DNA of 52,406 nucleotides from Azolla pinnata (lineage: Eukaryota; Streptophyta; Polypodiopsida; Salviniales; Salviniaceae), in NCBI GenBank assembly GCA_037176905.1, contig JBBBWG010006002.1:45503-97908 (forward strand), given 5' to 3'. Within the stretch, counting starts at the first letter, position 1. The number at the start of each line of letters is the position of its first letter. Under the pieces are notes generated by a model, which searched no databases, had not been told where the DNA came from, and saw only the letters and a list, made by a program, of their open reading frames with translations. Below are positions 33,907-45,296 of the stretch, piece by piece. The translations under genes were made by a program, and so were the position numbers.

Positions 33907-35457
33907 TCATTCTTTCCTTGACTCTAAAAATTGCTGGCGTTCAGCATGTTCTAATCTTTCCTCCAATGAAACTCCAGACCTTTGAGCTCTTCTTTCTTGG
34001 GACAACAAATAAAAACCTGAAAACAACCCAAGAGAAACACTTTGATGTCCATTTTACATAGTTTGCATTTTTCAGGAAAATACAAGTATAAACACAGTAA
34101 ATAAATGCATAACTAGAGGATGATTGTGGTGTTTTCTTTGTCTAAAACACTTACATACTTCTTTTCAACTTCTGAGGTTATGATTTCAACTCTACAAATT
34201 TGGAGTTCAGAGATTGTCCTGCTTTTCGACTTTGCTTCCCTCTTTGACAAGAAAGAATATCAACAAGGTTATCTACTTATATTTGTCCATTAGCAATGGC
34301 GGAATGGTACTAGACAGGATGTCAAAACTCTTTATTCTTAATATTGCGAAGAATCCTCTCAATTAATTATTCAGAAATTTGTGCTTGTTCACAATGATTT
34401 CACTTGGGAATTACAAGGAGAAACATCCAAAACACATATAAGATGTATTTGTTTCATTTACATAGAATGAACATATAATTACATATGCCTATGTAATGAC
34501 TTTCATGAGATTTCTTCTGAGCCCAAAATCTTAGTTCTCGTTTTCTCTCATACTCCATTGAAAATTATTTAATGCCCACTTTCCCACAATTTAACCAGAG
34601 CTCTAAACTGCCTAGTCCAGTTTTCGCCCCATTTTTCTGGTAAGTTTCACATGCTTACGACAAATTCTAATGCTGAATTTATCTTTGTGTTTCCAGATTT
34701 CCAAGCCCTAATGTGAACCTCAGGTTCTCTAAATCTGAGCGCTAGATTTTGCCTGATGTATCCTGAGCGCTAATCTTTATGACTACCTGCAATCATTTTT
34801 CTCGACAACTTGAGCCGTAATGCCTACATTCCCTCGTGTTTCTTACTCTCCAAAAACCCTCATTTCCCATCCTTGTTTTGCCCCTAAAATTTTCTCACTT
34901 TGCCAATGTATCACGAGCACTACACCTTAATGACTACCTGAAATCAGCTCTATGCCACTTTTCCCTCGTGTTTCTTGATCTCCAAAAACCCGAATTTCCC
35001 ATCCTCCTTGTGGTGAAAATTTCCCCGGATATCCAGCCTCCTCAGTTGAAACGCGGCTTTTTGTTCCTCCAAAATGTTGTCTTTGATCACATACACACAC
35101 GCAAGCGCGCGCGCACACACACACACACACACACTCTCTCTCTCTCTCTCTCAAACACACACAAATATATCATGCTCTCAACTCTTTACAAAGCATAACA
35201 TGCACCGATCTCTCTTCTATAAATAGCAGGATGTGTCCGTTCAGTCCCTCCCAAATGGTATACGACTTTTAAACTGTTCCTTCCAAAATATACAAGCTCT
35301 CTCTGTCTTCTCTCTCTCTCTCTCTCTCTCTCTCGCACACACACACACAAACACAACTCTCTCCCTCTCTGAAAACGAGAGTGCGCAAAGACAGCGAACC
35401 TGCAGCGGTACCCACAGCACAGAACCACAAGAGAGCGACCGTTCTGAACTCCGACAT
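33907..35457 (-). CDS. Putative 55-residue single-span membrane microprotein
   Basis: Two minus-strand exons, 35457-35400 and 34016-33907, join across a 1.4 kb intron with matching phase (one base in exon 1, two in exon 2). Exon 1 encodes 19 residues beginning MSEFRTVALLWF; exon 2 completes the protein and ends in a stop. The joined protein has a hydrophobic helix at about residues 6-24 that runs straight across the exon junction (AVGTAA then GFYLL), followed by a strongly charged helical tail: SQERRAQRSG, SLEERLEHAERQQ, then LESRKE. Splice sites are CAG|GTTCGC and TTTTCAG|GT. The shape, an N-terminal helix with a charged coiled tail, is like small mitochondrial inner-membrane or ER subunits, but I cannot assign a family. 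Exon 1 sits beside GA/CA microsatellites expected of a plant 5' UTR. Function unknown. Confidence 0.6.
34760..35020. repeat. About 135-bp degenerate duplication in microprotein intron
   Basis: Two diverged copies, near 34760 and 34903, each contain a CCTGAGCGCTA or CACGAGCACTA word, ATGACTACCTG(C/A)AATCA, CCCTCGTGTTTCTT, CTCCAAAAACCC and ATTTCCCATCCT. Two dinucleotide blocks follow: (CA)n with (CT)n at 35093-35163 and (CT)n with (CA)n at 35298-35350. Confidence 0.75.
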
Positions 35458-35565
35458 AGCTCGAGCTCGTCGTCTGCTACGACATTCTGCGGCTGCCTCT
35501 GCTCGCAGAGAGGAAACGGGAGCGAAGGGCCAAATTCGTAAATTTTCCCAAACCTTCTACTTAGC

Positions 35566-35885
35566 ACTAATCATGTGATTAAGCATCTGATTTGGGAGTT
35601 GGATTTTGCAGGCCATGATTAATGTTTCTACTAATCATGTGATTAAGCATCTGATTTGGGAGTTGGATTTTGCAGGCCATTACTAATGTTTCTACTAATC
35701 ATGTGATTAAGCATCTGATTTGGGAGTTGGATTTTGCAAGCCATTACGGATGTCTCTACTAATCATGTGATTACGCATCTGATTTGGGAGTTGAATTTTG
35801 CAAGACATTACGGATGTCTCCACTAATCATGTGATTAAGCATCTGATTTGGGTGCTTTGACTGGGGAGCTGGATTTTGTAGGCCA
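35566..35885. repeat. 64-bp tandem repeat, five copies
   Basis: ACTAATCATGTGATTA recurs at 35566, 35630, 35694, 35758 and 35822, an exact 64-bp period. Each unit continues GCATCTGATTTGGGAGTTG and ATTTTGCA. The last unit carries a small insertion and decays. It lies directly upstream of the microprotein gene's start side. Confidence 0.95.
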
Positions 35886-36029
35886 TAGTTAATGCTCTGA
35901 TCCTCGACCGGGCCCGAGCTCGGTTTCAGTTGAAGCTCTGAATTGCCTACGGTAACCTCTCGGCGACATGTTCTAATGACACGAGCAACGTCGTTCCATA
36001 ATCTAATGTTTTCGATTCCGTTCGTGTGC

Positions 36030-36870
36030 AGATAAATTGGCTCGGAGCGGTTGTGCAGATCACACCCAAATTCGATCCGATCTGTCGATCATTTTCGATT
36101 CGTTTGTGCACACGTGTCACGACCGAAGTCATCCACAACCATGGGCTCAGAAGGTACAGATATGACAAGAAGGAAACTAGATAAGAACAACAAGACAATG
36201 TATTTGTTACAAGGAGACTAAGAGTACAAGCCGCAAAAGACTGACATTGAACCAGAATGGTTAAGACCAGCTGGGCCTTTATACCATTCTAGGGCTCATG
36301 CATGATTGCCACATGACTTGCATGCCTGAGTGGCACTTGGTGGCTCTAAGGACTTGCAATGTCAGCATACATCGGAAGTTGTTTTTCATTATGTGAATAT
36401 ATCTATGTTTCTATATAATATCAACTGTGAAAATATAATATTTATTGATTGAAGTAAGATAGGTTGATGCATAAGCTCTTAGCCTTTATAACTATGAGTT
36501 ATATGTTCAAATATACAAATAAGTTATTTTGTATTGGTACTCATGGCAACAAGTACATTGGCTTGAAGCTGATGCGGGAGCAACTCAAGCCTAAATTCAT
36601 TTGATCGGTTGATCATCTTCGATCCATTTGCGCACAGATAGATTGGCTCGAAACTGATGCAACAAATCATTACCTGAATTCGATCCAGTCGGTCGTCCGT
36701 TTTCGATTTGTTCGTGCACGCATGGATTGGCTCGAAGCTGATGCAGCAGCAAATTAGGCATGAATTCATTCGATCGGTTGATCGTTTCCGATCCGTTTTT
36801 GCACACAGATAGACGAGCTAGATCGAAGCTGGGGCAACAGATCAGGCCTCGATTCGATCTGACCTGAACT
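36030..36870. repeat. About 85-bp degenerate repeat with TTCGAT and GATCGGTTGATC
   Basis: Units contain GATTGGCTCGAAGCTGATGC, an AATTCATTCGATCGGTTGAT-like word, and TTTTCGATCCGTTTGTGCAC. The best copies lie at about 36550-36870 (three to four units about 85 bp apart); one isolated unit lies at 36030-36115. The space between (36116-36540) shows no gene. Confidence 0.8.
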
Positions 36871-37907
36871 TCCGTCTCTCGGCCTTTCATAGTTCACGTT
36901 TTCCGCCTCAGTGCCAGCAACTGGTCTCGTTCGCAGGCTCGCTCGGGGCCTCGTTTGTTCGGTTCTGCAGAAGAAACCAGCGGCAGGAAGAAAGCCAAGA
37001 AAGGCAAACTGACAGATTTATCTGCTCGCTCGCATGCAAGTATGGCCCATGAAACCTTCCAAGAAAACACGTACGGTATGTGAACGCGTGCATGCATGTA
37101 CATGCATCCAATCTTGTTCTGTGATGGGATTACAGGGTGGCAGATGCCAATACAGTGCAAAAACCATCGGGCTAACGTCGAATAAAGGGACGGAAACTGG
37201 CATCTTTCAGAAGCGAGGGATGGGATACGAAAGGGATATTTTTGACATGGCACTCAGGATGCCAGTATGCCGATACATCAGTGCGCGTGCATGCATGCAT
37301 GCATGCGTGAACCCTGCAGATTACGAGAACTAGACAGGCGAAGAAAATAAAAAAAAACCACCACAGCAGCATTGCTCGACAGATCTGTATCAGCATTCGG
37401 CATCGTAACGCTTCTCGGAAGCGCCTCTGGAATCTTTCGCCGGAGCCTGTGGCTACGGAGAATCCCTTACTAGCAGGGCTTCAAACACGCGCACACGCAG
37501 ATACATACGTGTATATATACATGCATATACATGCATGCGACCCATCGTAGATTCGCACATGCATGCATGCATTACCACCGCCCCACATACATCGCATCAC
37601 ATACATGCGTGCATCACATGCATGCACAGGTGCATACCCACGCACATACATACATGCGGAACATCTGTACGTACGTACATACATGCATACACACGTTCAT
37701 CCATACGTATGCGCTTATATACGTACGTACGTACGTACTCGCTTGCCCACATACATGCACGCACGTGGGGGGCACGTATACGTACATACGCATGTAGACA
37801 TACGTACGCACGTGCATTGCAACCGTGCATTGCAACCGTACATTGCCATCGTACATACGCACACATACATACAAACATACACACGCACATGCATTATAAA
37901 TTATAAT

Positions 37908-37955
<48 letters not shown>

Positions 37956-38240
37956 AACATGCAAACACACATGCACACTCGCACATAACCATGCATACGA
38001 GTCGATGTACATCACAGAACAAAACACGCATGCGCACATGCATCAGCATCATGCATACGCACATGCATTACAGTCATAGAACAAACTTGGCTTCCGCAAG
38101 CCTGCGAACGTAACGATCGTAATTTCTTCCGTCTCCCGCCCTCTCGTTCTCGCCGCAGAAATCGGATTCGTACTTTGTAAAGGAATGCGAGCATCCGATA
38201 AAATGAGATCCGCCACGGTCCGGAAAACGTACAACCTGGC
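36871..38240. repeat. CATG/CATAC/CGTAC cryptic simple-sequence region
   Basis: After some 200 bp without obvious structure, about 1 kb (best at 37500-38060) is built from overlapping words such as CATGCATG, ACATACAT, CGTACGTAC and CACACGCA, including a (CA)n run at 37911-37951. It opens frames rich in Tyr, Val, Arg, Cys and His on both strands, none of which is credible as protein. The final 180 bp show no gene. Confidence 0.8.
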
Positions 38241-38244
38241 GACA

Positions 38245-38515
38245 ATTCATCGATCGATTCATCGATCGATTCATCGATTCATCGATCGATTCTCAATTCA
38301 TCGTTCGATTCATCAATTCTCGATCGAGAAACGATGAATCGATGATTCTCGATCGATGAATCGATGATTCTCGATCGATGAATCGATGATTCTCGATCGA
38401 GAAACGATGATTCTCAATTCATCGATCGATTCATCAATTCTCGATCAATTCATCAATTCATCGATCGTTTCTCGATCGATTCTCGATCGATTCATCGATC
38501 GATCGATTCCCCGGA
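38245..38515. repeat. ATCGATCGATTC palindromic repeat cluster
   Basis: About 270 bp made from ATTCATCGATCG, TCTCGATCG and their reverse complements (CGATCGATGAAT), in both orientations. The first part reads mainly ATTCATCGATCG, the middle (38320-38400) CGATCGATGAATCGATGATT, and the end reverts. Long fold-back pairing is therefore possible. Confidence 0.9.
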
Positions 38516-38859
38516 GGCTCGAATCGTTCTCGGCTGCGGCTCTGCAGCTCTCTTGGCAGAAGCAAAAATGTGTTCGCTCTTTCTGGAGAATTTTACACGC
38601 ATATTTTACATAAGCACAGGGAGACACACGCAGTGCGTTTCTTGACATGTGGATTTTTTCTGTGCTTAGGAAGCGGCGTGGGAACGCCCGCTTTTCTCCT
38701 CTTCTTCTTCTTTTCGTAAATTTTCCCGCTCTCGCAAAAACCCAAAAAAGAAAAACAAAAACAATTTCCTTATTTTGTTTTAATTCGATTAATTTCTTTT
38801 TTAAATTGAAATTTATCTCTTCTTCTCTCTTCTTCACTCTTCTTCTTCTTCTTCTTCTT

Positions 38860-39375
38860 CTTCTTCTCTGATGCGCAGCGAGAGAGAGAAGAGCTCGCCA
38901 TCGCCATCGCCATCGCCATCGCCATCGCCATCGCCATCGCCATCGCCATCGCCATCGCCATCGCCAGGAGCTTCTGCTTCCGCAGCAGCGATGGAAGCGT
39001 TCTTCTTTCTTTCCTCTTCTCTGATGCAGAAGAAGACACAGTGAGAGAGAGAGAGAGAGAGAGAAGAGCTCGCTCACCATCGCCATCGCCAGCGCCATCG
39101 CCAGGAGCTTCTGCTTCCGCAGCAGCGACGGAAGCGTTCTCCTTTCTTTCCGCTTCCCTGATGCAGAAGTAAGACGCAGCGAGAGAGAGAAGCGCTCGCT
39201 CTCGCCAGCGCCATCGCCAGGAGCTTCTGCTTCCGCAGCAGCGACGGAAGCGTTCTCCTTCCTTTCCTCTTCCCTGATGCAGAAGTAAGACGCAGCGAGA
39301 GAGAGAAGCGCTCGCTCTCGCCATCGCCATCGCCATCGCCATCGCCATCGCCAGGAGCTTCTGCTTCCGCAGCAG
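38860..39375. repeat. Nested repeat: GCCATC hexamers inside 116-137 bp units
   Basis: Four larger units share GGAGCTTCTGCTTCCGCAGC (starting at 38967, 39104, 39220 and 39354), GGAAGCGTTCT, CTGATGCAGAAG, an AGAGAGAGA run and GAGCTCGCTC or a variant of it. Before each shared block is a variable number of GCCATC hexamers, from about 12 in the first to two or three in the middle ones. The minus strand has a 390-codon open frame made of (Trp-Arg)n, (Met-Ala)n and similar runs, which I take as repeat-driven. Confidence 0.9.
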
Positions 39376-40143
39376 TGATGGAAATGCTCTTCTTCGTTCC
39401 CCTTCGCTCTTGCTCCTAGATACTGTCTCTCCCTCTTCCCCTCCCTTCTTCCCTCGCTCGCTCGCTCTCGCTCTGTGTTGTATTTTCTTCTTCTGCTTCT
39501 GCTGCTGCTGCTGCTTCTCCCACGTTGTTCCGCCTTCAATCTCCGCGCGAGGTACCCTCTCTTTGCTCTCCCGTTTCGCTTTCTGCTCCATTTCCTTCTC
39601 CCCTTCTTTCGCTGCATTCATCATTCCCGCCATCACCACGATCGTCGTCTTCGTCGCCAGCGCCATCGCCATCGCCATCGTCGTTATCATCCTCACCATC
39701 AACACAGGAACAACAAGGAAATTCTTCTTCTTCTTCTTCTTCTTCTTCGTCGTCGTCGTCGTTGTCGTCATCCTCATCATCAACACAGGAACAACAAGAA
39801 TTTCTTCTTCTTCTTCTTCTTCTTCTTCATCGTCATCGCCGTCGTCTTGGTGATCACAACAAGAAGAAAATCATCTCCCTCGCCGTCTTCATGGTCGACA
39901 TTCTCTCGTGCATCGCAATCTCCTCCCTTTTCTGTCTTTCTATCTGAATCGGATTCACCGTCCGTTTGAAAATCTCTCAGCGCCACGTTTCCGGTTCACC
40001 GTCCCGGAGACAATCTTCCATCTCTCCATTCCGTTCTGTCTGCTTGCGTAGCGATACAAACCCGCATCTTTTCCTCCATCGCTCCATCCTTACTTCCGTA
40101 CATATCCATCGCTCCATCCATACCTGCACGTATACATTCACAC
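39376..40143 (+). promoter_or_regulatory. Upstream and leader region of the kinase gene
   Basis: Region before the kinase start codon. It is C/T-rich, with (CTT)n and (GTC)n tracts at 39722-39770 and 39803-39830 and a duplicated segment (CATCAACACAGGAACAACAA at about 39698 and 39779). Three CATCGCTCCATCC-type words at 40077-40118 precede the start. It is probably 5' UTR plus promoter; the transcription start is not visible. Confidence 0.45.
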
Positions 40144-43100
40144 ATGATTCGTAGCCTGCTGGAGTATTCTTCTACTCTGCATCAACAGAGTGAAGGAGGA
40201 GCTGGAGATGGAGACGGAAGCAAGACCAGCATTGCTCTGGTCATCTTGGCTGTCATCGCCACCATCGCTGTCACTGCGCTCGTCCTCGTCTTCCTCTATT
40301 ACTGCCATATCCGCTTGAAAGTCAAGAAGAGGACCCGGAGTCAAAGTAAGTAGGCAACACAACTCCTTCTCGAAGCTCTGTGTGTGTGTGCATTCCTTTT
40401 TCTCGTTTCTGTGCTCGGAATTACACGCATTTCTTGGAAGAAGTATGCTCTGCAAGAGGGATGACTTTCAATGGTCTTGGACGAACTCTCGTCTCCAAGA
40501 AGAGCTGATTTTTGAACCAGATTTTAATCCAAACAAACGTTTTCCTTTTTCTGCAATTAGAGTAGGGATTTCGACGGCATGATCTAGCTTAACATTCTGG
40601 TAGAGGGATTTGAATGCAGTTTCATCTGATTCAAGTGATGTGAAACGGAAAAGCAATGCTTTTTCCTAGTGTAAGGGAAGAGCTTCAGAAGTTACAGAGA
40701 TTCAGACTCAGTTTCTATCTGACCTTAACAGAATCGTTCAAGTAGAGTGATTTGAGCTCAGTATCGTGTTGTAATTCTATTTCGTTTGCGCATGATTTTA
40801 CATACATCCGAGTTAGCACAACACGAGATGCGACCAGAAAGATGAAATCGATGTAGAAGAACACTCTTTTCAACCTTCCCGAATCTCATTTTTCGTCCTT
40901 TCATGGGTCTGCTGCTCTCCATTCAAATTGCTTTTTTTTTTCAGGGATCAAGAACTCTCAAGATTCTGAGAGTGCAGACGCTCAGTCTTTATCTCCTCGC
41001 CCTCGCTCTGTAACCCTAGACCTTGCCGACTCTCAAGTCTTTACGTTCAAGCAACTCCAATCTGCGACATGTAATTTTAGCCCAGGCAACGTTGTTGGGC
41101 ATGGCGGATTTGGATCGGTCTACAGAGGGATGCTTGCTGATGGCAGATTAGCAGCTATCAAGCAACTCGATCGAGGAAGCAAACAAGGAGACCATGAATT
41201 CAGAATCGAGGTATGTTTTTTCATGAAAACTTTCGTAAGCTGTACTTTGAAACCTAGATAGTCACTACATGAATGTGTACTCGATATGAATGGATCACAA
41301 TCCTCTTCCTGGAGACTTCCCAGTTTCTACAGAAGGTTGTTTATCAATATGAGCAGGCAGTATGAGCTCCCGAAGAACAACACGCTCCCAATTGTATGGA
41401 AATATGATGGAAAATAGCTCGCTACTGAGATGTTATTTGCAGCTCATACAGACAAACTCAAGTACCTACTTAGTAACATAGATAGACAGATAGATAGATA
41501 GATAGATACATGCATGCATACCTACATATGACGGTACATGCATACATACGGACATACATACACATACGTATACATATATGCATTCGTGCATACATCCTTA
41601 CCTCCCTAGTTCATGTGCACACATACACACATGCACATTTTACCTGCATAAAACATACATACCTTTGCCACACACAAAGACATTGGTGTCACACCTGGCT
41701 GTGTACCCCTCATAAAAGTTAAGTTTATGTATTCTTAGAGATACACGACTCAGAAGCTAGAACAGCTGATGTTGTGCGAAGTTTCTGGTTGTTTTTATAT
41801 GGCGGGATGCTGCAGGCTTTATTATGGACTATTCTGGTTTTGTAAGAATAGATCCTCATCTCTTCATGCACACGTTTTTTGTCAGGTTGACATGCTTAGT
41901 CGCCTTCATTCTTCATTCCTTGTTGGTTTAATCGGATATTGTGCTGATCAAGATCATCGACTACTTGTGTATGAATATATGCCTAATGGAAATCTCCAAG
42001 AGCATCTTTATTCAGATGGTAAGTCTTTACTGATGTGATGCTCATCTTAGGAAAGCAAATAATTTTGGAAGACTTGGCATTCACCCTCTAAAAATTTGTG
42101 GGTACTTGTATTCTCTAGGAGCGTCGGGCAATCCACCGATTCTTGATTGGGATACACGGATGCGGATAGCCTTGGATTCAGCTCGAGGCCTCGAGTATCT
42201 TCACGAGTGTGTAACGCCTCCTGTAATACACCGAGATTTCAAGAGTAGCAACATTTTGCTTGATTCAAACTTCAATGCCAAAGTAGCAGATTTTGGGCTA
42301 GCGAAGCTTGGTTCGGACAAAGTTGGAGGATTGGTTTCAACTCGAGTTCTTGGAACGCATGGATATGTTGCTCCTGAGTATGACAAGTTTTCTTCTCATT
42401 TCACTTTTGGCATTAACATTAGCATTTTAATCATCTAAACCCATTCAACTCCTCTGATGTTTTTTTTTTTTGACATTTGTTCATTTCTATTGTTCTCGTT
42501 GTGTTTGTATATATGTTGTGTAGGTATGCGTTAACAGGACATTTGACTACCAAATCCGATGTTTATAGCTATGGAGTAGTACTGCTCGAGCTGTTAACGG
42601 GCCGTGTTCCTGTTGATATGAAAAGACCTCCTGGCCAAGGTGTACTTGTATCTTGGGTAAGTAAGTAGGTCTGGATGAAGGTTAATAAAATTAGCAAACG
42701 GTTTTGGCTCATATAAATTTCTGTTTGTGCTTTCAACATGAATCTTGTTTGCATAGGCCCTTCCCCGACTTACCGATCGAGATAAACTTGTAGAGATGGT
42801 TGATCCTGTGATGGCTGGACAGTTTGCTGTGAAAGACTTGATACAGGTTTAAATCGAATGCCATCCATTGCTTTCGAAGATCTTCTGCTTTTTCGTTTTT
42901 CTGTGATCTTGCACTCTATACTAGCTCTTACATCCTGATGTGTATGTATATCAGGTTGCAGCCATTGCAGCAATGTGTGTACAACCGGAGGCTGATTATC
43001 GACCGCTAATGACAGACGTAGTCCAATCATTGATTCCACTAGTGAAGCAAAAGAAGGGATCTAAGATTATTAGCACACCCAATTTCCACCATAGGATGGT

Positions 43101-43155
43101 CACGCTGAAATCATCTTCCATCGACAGCGGGAGCAGTGGAGCTGGTGAAATATGA
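40144..43155 (+). CDS. Receptor-like serine/threonine protein kinase, short ectodomain
   Basis: Seven exons in phase: 40144-40345, 40945-41210, 41886-42018, 42119-42377, 42524-42656, 42757-42846 and 42955-43155, giving 427 residues. A short N-terminal segment is followed by one helix at about 29-54 and a basic stop-transfer (KVKKRTRSQ). The kinase domain has the glycine loop GHGGFGSVY (119-127), catalytic lysine K140, HRD aspartate D240 in [16 protein letters not shown] at 258-260, and APE before [20 protein letters not shown]. All catalytic residues are present, and it is an RD kinase. The run [20 protein letters not shown] and [20 protein letters not shown] place it with the plant kinases related to Arabidopsis At3g58690 (from memory), whose ligands are unknown. 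It has no cleavable signal peptide that I can see. Intron 2 holds a GATA microsatellite. Confidence 0.93.
41480..41660. repeat. GATA and CATA simple repeats in kinase intron 2
   Basis: A GATAGATAGATAGATA run at about 41480-41508 passes directly into CATG/CATAC-type sequence to about 41660, the same word family as the region at 37.5-38.0 kb. Confidence 0.85.
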
Positions 43156-45100
43156 GGGCAAGAGCAGTATAAAAAGAAGAAATCCTTCGGTTTCTCTAGC
43201 GGGAACAGATAATCACGTTTCTGCGATGTCTTTGCGAAGGAGAAGGAGCTTGTGGTCATTTATGGCATGGCATTGTTGCTGAAGCTTTGACAGTGTATCA
43301 AAGGGTTCACTTCAATTGAAGATAACAATGCAAAGCTGAATGAAAGAGGACTACTAGCATCTCCATACGTGGCCCAAATTCTTGAGACCTTGGAAATTTG
43401 GAAGGCTTAGCTATTATTATTAAGCTTTTAATGAACCCTTACTACCATGTCCTAATCAGCTCTGCTTTCATCATGGAAGAGCTCTCTTAAATGTCAACTC
43501 CCAACTTAAAAAAGATAATGGATGTTGATTTGCGCATGGTGAAATATCTTTTGGGCACTTCTTAGTAAAGCCTCTGATATATAATGATGCAGCTCTCTTT
43601 TGTACACAGGAATCCTGTCAGCTCGCTGTCATGGCCCCTCTCGCAACAGTTTTGCATGTCCTCTCCTCTTGCTGTGAAACTGACCTTTAAAGCAGAGAAT
43701 TGAAAGCCGAATTTGTCTTCTATGCATGATTGCAGGAAAAAGGTGTAGTTGGTGGGGGGGGTGTTCCTCATTAAAAGCAGTTGTTATCAAGCACCCAGTG
43801 ACACACGGTGTCTTCAGCATTTGGAAGAACTCTGAAGGTGAGTGGATTTATTCTGATCTCCTTTCTTTAACATCTGCCACAGGTTTCCTGCCCATGGACA
43901 GGGGGCTGATGAATCCCGATGAGGATCATATTGCTAATGGAGTTCAGCCCATCAGCAAGCTGTTCTGCTCGGTGCATGGTATATATGTATATATATATAT
44001 ATATGTGCATGATTATGGTATTTCTGGCTCTGCATTCATTGAATCCAAATTCAAAAAAGTATACAGATTTTCGCATGCATCGATCCAACTAACACACCAT
44101 GTGATGGCTCTTTGGATTTTGTGAATCACTTTTTTTTTATATATGCTTGGAGGTGCAATAAACAACAAATCCTGTTGATCCCCCCAGTGAAGTTTGGTAC
44201 ATCCACATCCATCTCTCTCCTGGTTGCATCGAGCGGTATTCAAGTTCTTATCTTATTATGATGGGCCATTCTGAGCCATTCAGAACAGGGAAAAGGAGCC
44301 AGGGCGTAACGAGAGCTGGGACCTGCCATAGCCTGGTAGAATGCTGAGATGAAGTTTGTTGGAAGTGCCTCCATAGCTGAGTAGAAGAGCAACAAAGTGT
44401 GGGGAATCAGACATGGATATATTATGGGTGGTTTACAAACAAGAAAAAACAAAAGATTATTAGACACAAAGGAGGTGAGAGGGAGGGGGGATTGATGCAA
44501 GTACCAAGGGCATTAATCATTCAGTGTTTTACATCATAGCTCAGATTCCATACCAGGAACAAATCAATGATTCTTTGACTCAAATCTATGAATGAATCAT
44601 TGAATGGTATCTCAAAAACCATGATGAGATGGATGTGTCAAGTCAGCCTTTCTTGGGTTTTGCCAAATTGAACTGCTTTTTTTTACACACTCACTATGCA
44701 AGTAGAAAGGAATGTACACACAACTATGATGAGTTTTCTTGGATTGGTTTCAAGATTCAAGGTCTCATGGACACTCCTCCCCATTGACACTTTGCCTTGG
44801 AAGTGGAGGTCTTGGGGCTTGAATCCTTTCAGCATGGGCTTGAGCTTGTTGCCATATACAACTTCATGGTCACATTCCATGACTAAATGGGGAGCTTTGG
44901 TAATCAGCCAAAAGCATGGCTATCTACAGTTAGATATATCCTTCTTCAACTGTGAAGCAAGCCGACATCGGTTAGTCAAGGTCTGCCCCACTGTTACGAT
45001 CCGCACGATGAGTTAAAGTTAGCTGTTTCCCAAGCTTCTAGCAACTTCTTATCAAGTCCCCGCATCGATGAGTTAAGTTAGGTGTTTATCAAGCCTCCAA
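43156..45100. other. Kinase 3' flank and intergenic, no gene recognised
   Basis: The first few hundred bases are the likely kinase 3' UTR. A (TA)n run lies at about 43981-44004. Open frames at 43726-44124 (+) and 44683-44880 (-) have no domain I recognise and lack flanking exons; they remain unassigned. No mobile element ends or RNA genes were seen. Confidence 0.4.
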
Positions 45101-45296
45101 GAACTCTTATCTGGACTTGGGGCAATAGCCGTCGATGCTTCGGGCCATTCTGGCAGCTAAACTTGGCAATGGTTGTCGATTCCATCTCCAGTACTGTCGA
45201 GACCGAACTCTTATCTGGACTTGGGCGATGGTTGTCGATGCTTCGTGCCATTCTGATAGCTAAACTTGGCAATGGTTGTCGATTCCATCCCTAGGC
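45101..45296. repeat. 104-bp tandem duplication
   Basis: GAACTCTTATCTGGACTTGG occurs at 45101 and 45205. Both copies continue with GTCGATGCTTCG, GCCATTCTG, AGCTAAACTTGGCAATGGTT and GTCGATTCCATC. The preceding 45040-45100 has a partial earlier relative (GATGAGTTAAGTTAG). Confidence 0.9.

Noticed and set aside
37531-38039. Tyr/His/Thr-rich and Cys/Val-rich frames
   Set aside because: Direct products of CATG/CATAC simple sequence on both strands.
39410-39969. Frames of 140-164 codons upstream of the kinase
   Set aside because: Driven by CTT, GTC and CATCGC tracts; they overlap one another in all three frames.
44683-44880. 65-codon minus frame with a plausible soluble composition
   Set aside because: No partner exon or family match; the opposite strand is open over the same stretch, which weakens it.
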